The notes under the pieces were generated by a model. It made no database searches. It was not told where the DNA came from and worked only from the letters and a program-made list of their open reading frames with translations. A program made the position numbers and the translations under genes. Positions 5,492-8,234 of a stretch of 8,234 nt of DNA are shown in pieces. The number at the start of each line of letters is the position of its first letter. The first letter of the stretch is position 1. Source of the stretch: Pseudomonadota bacterium (GTDB taxonomy: Bacteria > Desulfobacterota > WTBG01 > CAIYCZ01); assembly GCA_026388865.1 (NCBI GenBank), contig JAPLIX010000389.1:1-8234 (forward strand). Reading direction: 5' to 3'.

Positions 5492-7546
5492 ATGCAGGAA
5501 CTTCCCAAAACCATACACAAGCGCGATGATGCGCTGGTCAGCTTTGATGAGCAGAAAATCAAACGGGCGATCTTCAGGGCCGGGCTTGAAGCCCTGGAAG
5601 ATGAGCAAAAGGCCCGCGCCATAGCTGAGCTCACCGGCAGCAAGGTCCTGGAAAAAATCAGCAACCTGTATGCTGATACCATTCCCTCGGTAGAGAACAT
5701 CCAGGACCTGGTTGAAGAAGTGTTAATGGCAGAGGGCTACACGGCGGTAGCACGAAGCTATATCCTCTACCGTGAAGAACACAAGTATCTGAGGCAGGTA
5801 AAAAAAATCTACGGCATCCGCGATGACCTGAAGCTGCCTCTGAATGCCCTGTTTGTGCTCAAAAAACGCTATCTGCTGAAGGATGATAACCAGAGCGTTG
5901 TTGAAACTCCGGGAGAGCTGTTCCAGCGGGTTGCAAAAGCCATCAGCGAAGCCGAGCTTAATTTCCCGTCAGCTCAGCGCAGGGAAGAAGTTGAAGAAAC
6001 TTTTTTCCAGATGATGACCGCACTTGAGTTCATGCCCAACTCCCCCACCCTCATGAACGCGGGAACTATCCTGGGGCAATTGTCCGCCTGTTTTGTCCTG
6101 CCCGTAGAGGATTCTATCCCCGGCATTTTTGAGTCGCTGAAAAACATGGCCCGCATTCATCAAAGCGGCGGCGGCACCGGGTTTGACTTTTCCCGCATCA
6201 GGCCGCGGGGTGATATTGTCAGCACCACCAAGGGTGAGGCGTCCGGGCCGATCTCGTTCATGAGCATTTTCAACCAGGCAACCGGCATCATTGTCCAGGG
6301 CGGAAGGAGGCGCGGCGCCAATATGGGCATCCTGCGCTGCGACCACCCCGACATTTTTGACTTCATTCAGGCAAAACTGAATGACGGTGCTTTTGCCAAT
6401 TTTAACCTCTCGGTCGCGGTCACTGATGCCTTCATGGAGGCGGTGCGCGCGGATGGAAACTTTGATTTACTCAACCCCCGGACACGCAAGAAGGTCAAAT
6501 CCGTAAAGGCGCGGTCAATATTTAACCTGCTCGTTCACTCCGCCTGGCGCTCAGGAGACCCGGGGCTGGTGTTTCTTGATGAGATCAACCGCCACAATCC
6601 CACCCCTAAAGCCGGCATGATAGAGGCCACCAATCCCTGCGGTGAGATACCCCTTTTGCCCTATGAAAGCTGCAACCTTGCCTCGATCAATCTGGCAAAA
6701 TTTGTACAGGGAAAAGCCATTGACTGGCAAAAGCTGCGGGAGCGGATCCGCTGGGGGGTGCGCTTTCTGGATAATGTGATTGAGGTAAACAAATACCCGC
6801 TGCCGCAGATAAAAGATATCACCCACGCCAACCGTAAAATCGGGCTGGGCGTTATGGGCTTTGCCGATATGCTCATCAGGCTGGGCATCCCCTATACTGC
6901 CCCGGAGGCAATAACAACCGCTGAAACGCTCATGCAGTTTTTCCACCACGAATCGCTCAATGCCTCCCAGAACCTGGCACAGGAGCGGGGGGTATTCCCC
7001 AACTATGAGCAGTCGGTGTATCCGGGTAAAAATCTGAGGCTGCGGAATGCCACGGTTAACACGGTCGCCCCGACCGGCACCATCAGCATTATCTGCGGCT
7101 GCTCAAGCGGCATTGAGCCCCTCTTCGCCCTGAGTTACGTGCGCAATGTGCTGTCCGGGTCAAAGCTGTTTGAGAAATCCGGCAGATGGAAGAGATCCCG
7201 GAAGAGTTGCGAAGGCTCTTTGTCATTTCCTTTGACGTGCCGCCGGAGCAGCACCTGTGGATTCAGGCCGCATTCCAGAAATATACTGACAACTCGGTCT
7301 CTAAAACCATTAACCTCCCGCCTGATGCAAGTATCGATGATGTCAGCCGCATCTACCTGCTGGCCCACGAGCTTAAGTGCAAGGGCATCACCATCTACCG
7401 CTACGGCACCAGAGAGAACCAGGTGCTCTCGTTCGGCTCGCGGCCGGGTGGAGAAGGAGATTATGAGGGCGGAGACTTTGTCACCGCCGGGTCAGAATTT
7501 GCCGGCGACTGCTTTAACGGCACCTGCCTGTTCTGATGCTGTCTGA
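5492..7546 (+). CDS. nrdJ: Class II (adenosylcobalamin-dependent) ribonucleotide reductase, frame lost near 7174
   Basis: Reduces ribonucleotides to deoxyribonucleotides using adenosylcobalamin and needs no oxygen. Residues about 6-95 are an ATP-cone allosteric domain (TIHKRDDALVSFDEQKIKRA). The catalytic barrel follows: MPNSPTLMNAG; Cys200 in LSACFVLP and Cys394 in ESCNLASINL (redox pair); Cys383 in NPCGE (thiyl-radical site) with Asn381 and Glu385. The 11-residue spacing from 383 to 394 is that of Thermotoga-type NrdJ and not of class I. HQSGGGTGFDFS and the phosphate loop APTGTISIICGCSSG are present. Homology holds to about VLSGSKLFE (near 7173). From there to 7546 the open frame reads an unrelated Ser/Arg-rich tail, while the real C-terminus resumes in another frame (see next entry). 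About 30 residues that normally lie between these points are absent. As written the product lacks the end of the barrel and the C-terminal cysteines, so it is probably non-functional unless the break is a sequence or assembly error. Confidence 0.88.
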   Translation: MQELPKTIHKRDDALVSFDEQKIKRAIFRAGLEALEDEQKARAIAELTGSKVLEKISNLYADTIPSVENIQDLVEEVLMAEGYTAVARSYILYREEHKYLRQVKKIYGIRDDLKLPLNALFVLKKRYLLKDDNQSVVETPGELFQRVAKAISEAELNFPSAQRREEVEETFFQMMTALEFMPNSPTLMNAGTILGQLSACFVLPVEDSIPGIFESLKNMARIHQSGGGTGFDFSRIRPRGDIVSTTKGEASGPISFMSIFNQATGIIVQGGRRRGANMGILRCDHPDIFDFIQAKLNDGAFANFNLSVAVTDAFMEAVRADGNFDLLNPRTRKKVKSVKARSIFNLLVHSAWRSGDPGLVFLDEINRHNPTPKAGMIEATNPCGEIPLLPYESCNLASINLAKFVQGKAIDWQKLRERIRWGVRFLDNVIEVNKYPLPQIKDITHANRKIGLGVMGFADMLIRLGIPYTAPEAITTAETLMQFFHHESLNASQNLAQERGVFPNYEQSVYPGKNLRLRNATVNTVAPTGTISIICGCSSGIEPLFALSYVRNVLSGSKLFEKSGRWKRSRKSCEGSLSFPLTCRRSSTCGFRPHSRNILTTRSLKPLTSRLMQVSMMSAASTCWPTSLSARASPSTATAPERTRCSRSARGRVEKEIMRAETLSPPGQNLPATALTAPACSDAV
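7174..7536 (+). pseudogene. nrdJ: Out-of-frame C-terminal part of nrdJ
   Basis: This frame, open from just after a TGA at 7171-7173, encodes the missing end of the class II reductase: EEIPEELRRLFVISFDVPPE, then AAFQKYTDNSVSKTINLP, DDVSRIYLLAHELKCKGITI and ENQVLSFG. It ends GDCFNGTCLF, with a CX4C pair (codons at 7510 and 7525) like the swinging C-terminal dithiol that re-reduces the active site in ribonucleotide reductases. It has no ribosome site or plausible start of its own at 7186, so it is a fragment of the same gene and not a separate gene. The preserved reading and intact stop indicate a recent lesion or an assembly/sequencing fault. nth begins 32 bases after its stop. Confidence 0.85.
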
Positions 7547-7555
7547 AAATTTTAA

Positions 7556-7562
7556 AAGGGAG
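7556..7562 (+). promoter_or_regulatory. Ribosome binding site of nth
   Basis: AAGGGAG lies six bases before ATG 7569 and fixes that start. The short gap from the nrdJ stop (7536, or 7546 in the shifted frame), with no terminator between, suggests cotranscription. Confidence 0.8.
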
Positions 7563-7568
7563 TAAACA

Positions 7569-8216
7569 ATGCTTTCAGCCAAAGAACGCATACCGGATAT
7601 TATTAAAATACTGCGCAAGCACTACCCGGCAACCTGCACCGCCCTGCACTTTGAAACGCCGCTGCAGATTCTGGTGGCCACCATTCTTTCAGCCCAGTGC
7701 ACTGACGTGCGGGTGAATATGATAACCCCGTCCCTGTTTAAGAAATACCCCACCGCGCGGGAGTTTTCCCGGGCGCGGCAGGAAGACCTGGAGCAGGAAA
7801 TCCGCTCCACCGGTTTTTTCCGCAACAAGTCAAAAAACATCATCGCTGCAGCGCAAAAGATGTGCGCTGACTTCGACGGGAAGGTGCCGGATACCATGGA
7901 AGACCTCATCAAGCTTCCGGGCGTTGCACGAAAAACTGCCAACATCGTGCTCTCAAGCGGCTATAAAAAAGCAGAGGGCATTGCGGTTGACACCCATGTA
8001 AAACGGCTCTCCGAGCGGCTGGGATTGAGCACCAAAACCAACCCGGAAAAAATCGAGCAGGACCTGCTTACTCTGGTTCCGAAAAAGGACTGGCTTGACT
8101 TTAATTATCTGCTGGTGAATCACGGCAGGGCAATCTGCATTGCGCGGACACCCAAATGCCGCGAGTGCCCGGTACAGCTCTTGTGCCCGGCAACTGTGAA
8201 ATTCTTAAAAGGGTGA
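7569..8216 (+). CDS. nth: Endonuclease III (DNA glycosylase/AP lyase)
   Basis: Base-excision repair enzyme that removes oxidised pyrimidines and cleaves the strand at the abasic site by a Schiff-base mechanism. The 215 residues match the usual length of about 210. Seen in order: TPLQILVATILSAQCTD of the N-terminal helical domain; STGFFRNKSKNI; the helix-hairpin-helix LPGVARKTAN with catalytic Lys122; AVDTHVKRLSERLG with catalytic Asp141; DWLDFNYLLVNHGRAIC; and the [4Fe-4S] cluster loop with Cys190, 197, 200 and 206 (CX6CX2CX5C). All key residues are present. The bifunctional Lys/Asp pair marks Nth; MutY would have a different catalytic residue and a longer C-terminus. It sits right behind nrdJ, which pairs precursor synthesis with DNA repair, though no functional coupling is shown. 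Only 18 bases follow its stop in the window and hold nothing recognisable. Confidence 0.97.
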   Translation: MLSAKERIPDIIKILRKHYPATCTALHFETPLQILVATILSAQCTDVRVNMITPSLFKKYPTAREFSRARQEDLEQEIRSTGFFRNKSKNIIAAAQKMCADFDGKVPDTMEDLIKLPGVARKTANIVLSSGYKKAEGIAVDTHVKRLSERLGLSTKTNPEKIEQDLLTLVPKKDWLDFNYLLVNHGRAICIARTPKCRECPVQLLCPATVKFLKG

Positions 8217-8234
8217 ATGGGTCAAGCGGTGAGT

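Noticed and set aside
5969..6346. Long minus-strand open frames inside nrdJ, and similar ones inside AOR, gnd and nth
   Set aside because: They lie opposite well-conserved genes, have no recognisable protein content or ribosome sites, and are explained as coding shadows.
7160..7190. Programmed ribosomal frameshift in nrdJ
   Set aside because: There is no slippery heptamer or obvious downstream stimulator, and a simple frame switch would not restore the roughly 30 missing residues.

Overview
The window carries five protein genes, all on the + strand, from an anaerobic or facultatively anaerobic Gram-negative bacterium. Anaerobic life is suggested by a tungsto-/molybdopterin aldehyde:ferredoxin oxidoreductase and by an oxygen-independent, cobalamin-dependent (class II) ribonucleotide reductase. 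An outer membrane is suggested by a cell-wall hydrolase that carries a C-terminal beta-barrel. Desulfobacterota- or Nitrospirota-like bacteria would fit, but this is inference and the sequence alone does not settle the phylum.

Layout: 1-1815, an aldehyde:ferredoxin oxidoreductase family gene cut by the left edge. 1816-2110, a non-coding gap built of degenerate short repeats. 2111-3535, gnd, a long-form decarboxylating 6-phosphogluconate dehydrogenase starting at GTG. 3536-4051, a non-coding gap with a nested inverted-repeat domain (3594-3738), a near-consensus sigma70 promoter (TTGACA-17-TATACT, 3783-3811) and a roughly 235-nt leader full of successive stem-loops. 4052-5323, a secreted NlpC/P60 peptidase fused to a predicted outer-membrane beta-barrel, closed by a textbook intrinsic terminator (5367-5401). 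5492-7546, nrdJ, with a complete catalytic core but a frame break near 7174; its true C-terminus continues in another frame to 7536. 7569-8216, nth, endonuclease III, probably cotranscribed with nrdJ.

The genes do not form one pathway. Gnd supplies NADPH and ribulose 5-phosphate, nrdJ makes deoxynucleotides and nth repairs oxidised bases in DNA, so the right part has a nucleotide/DNA-maintenance flavour. The hydrolase gene is an independent transcription unit with its own promoter, long leader and terminator.

The observations most worth a second look are the structured leader ahead of the NlpC/P60-barrel gene, the peptidase-barrel fusion itself, and the damaged nrdJ, where about 30 residues appear to be missing as well as the frame being lost. 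No CRISPR array, tRNA, rRNA, transposase or phage gene was seen.
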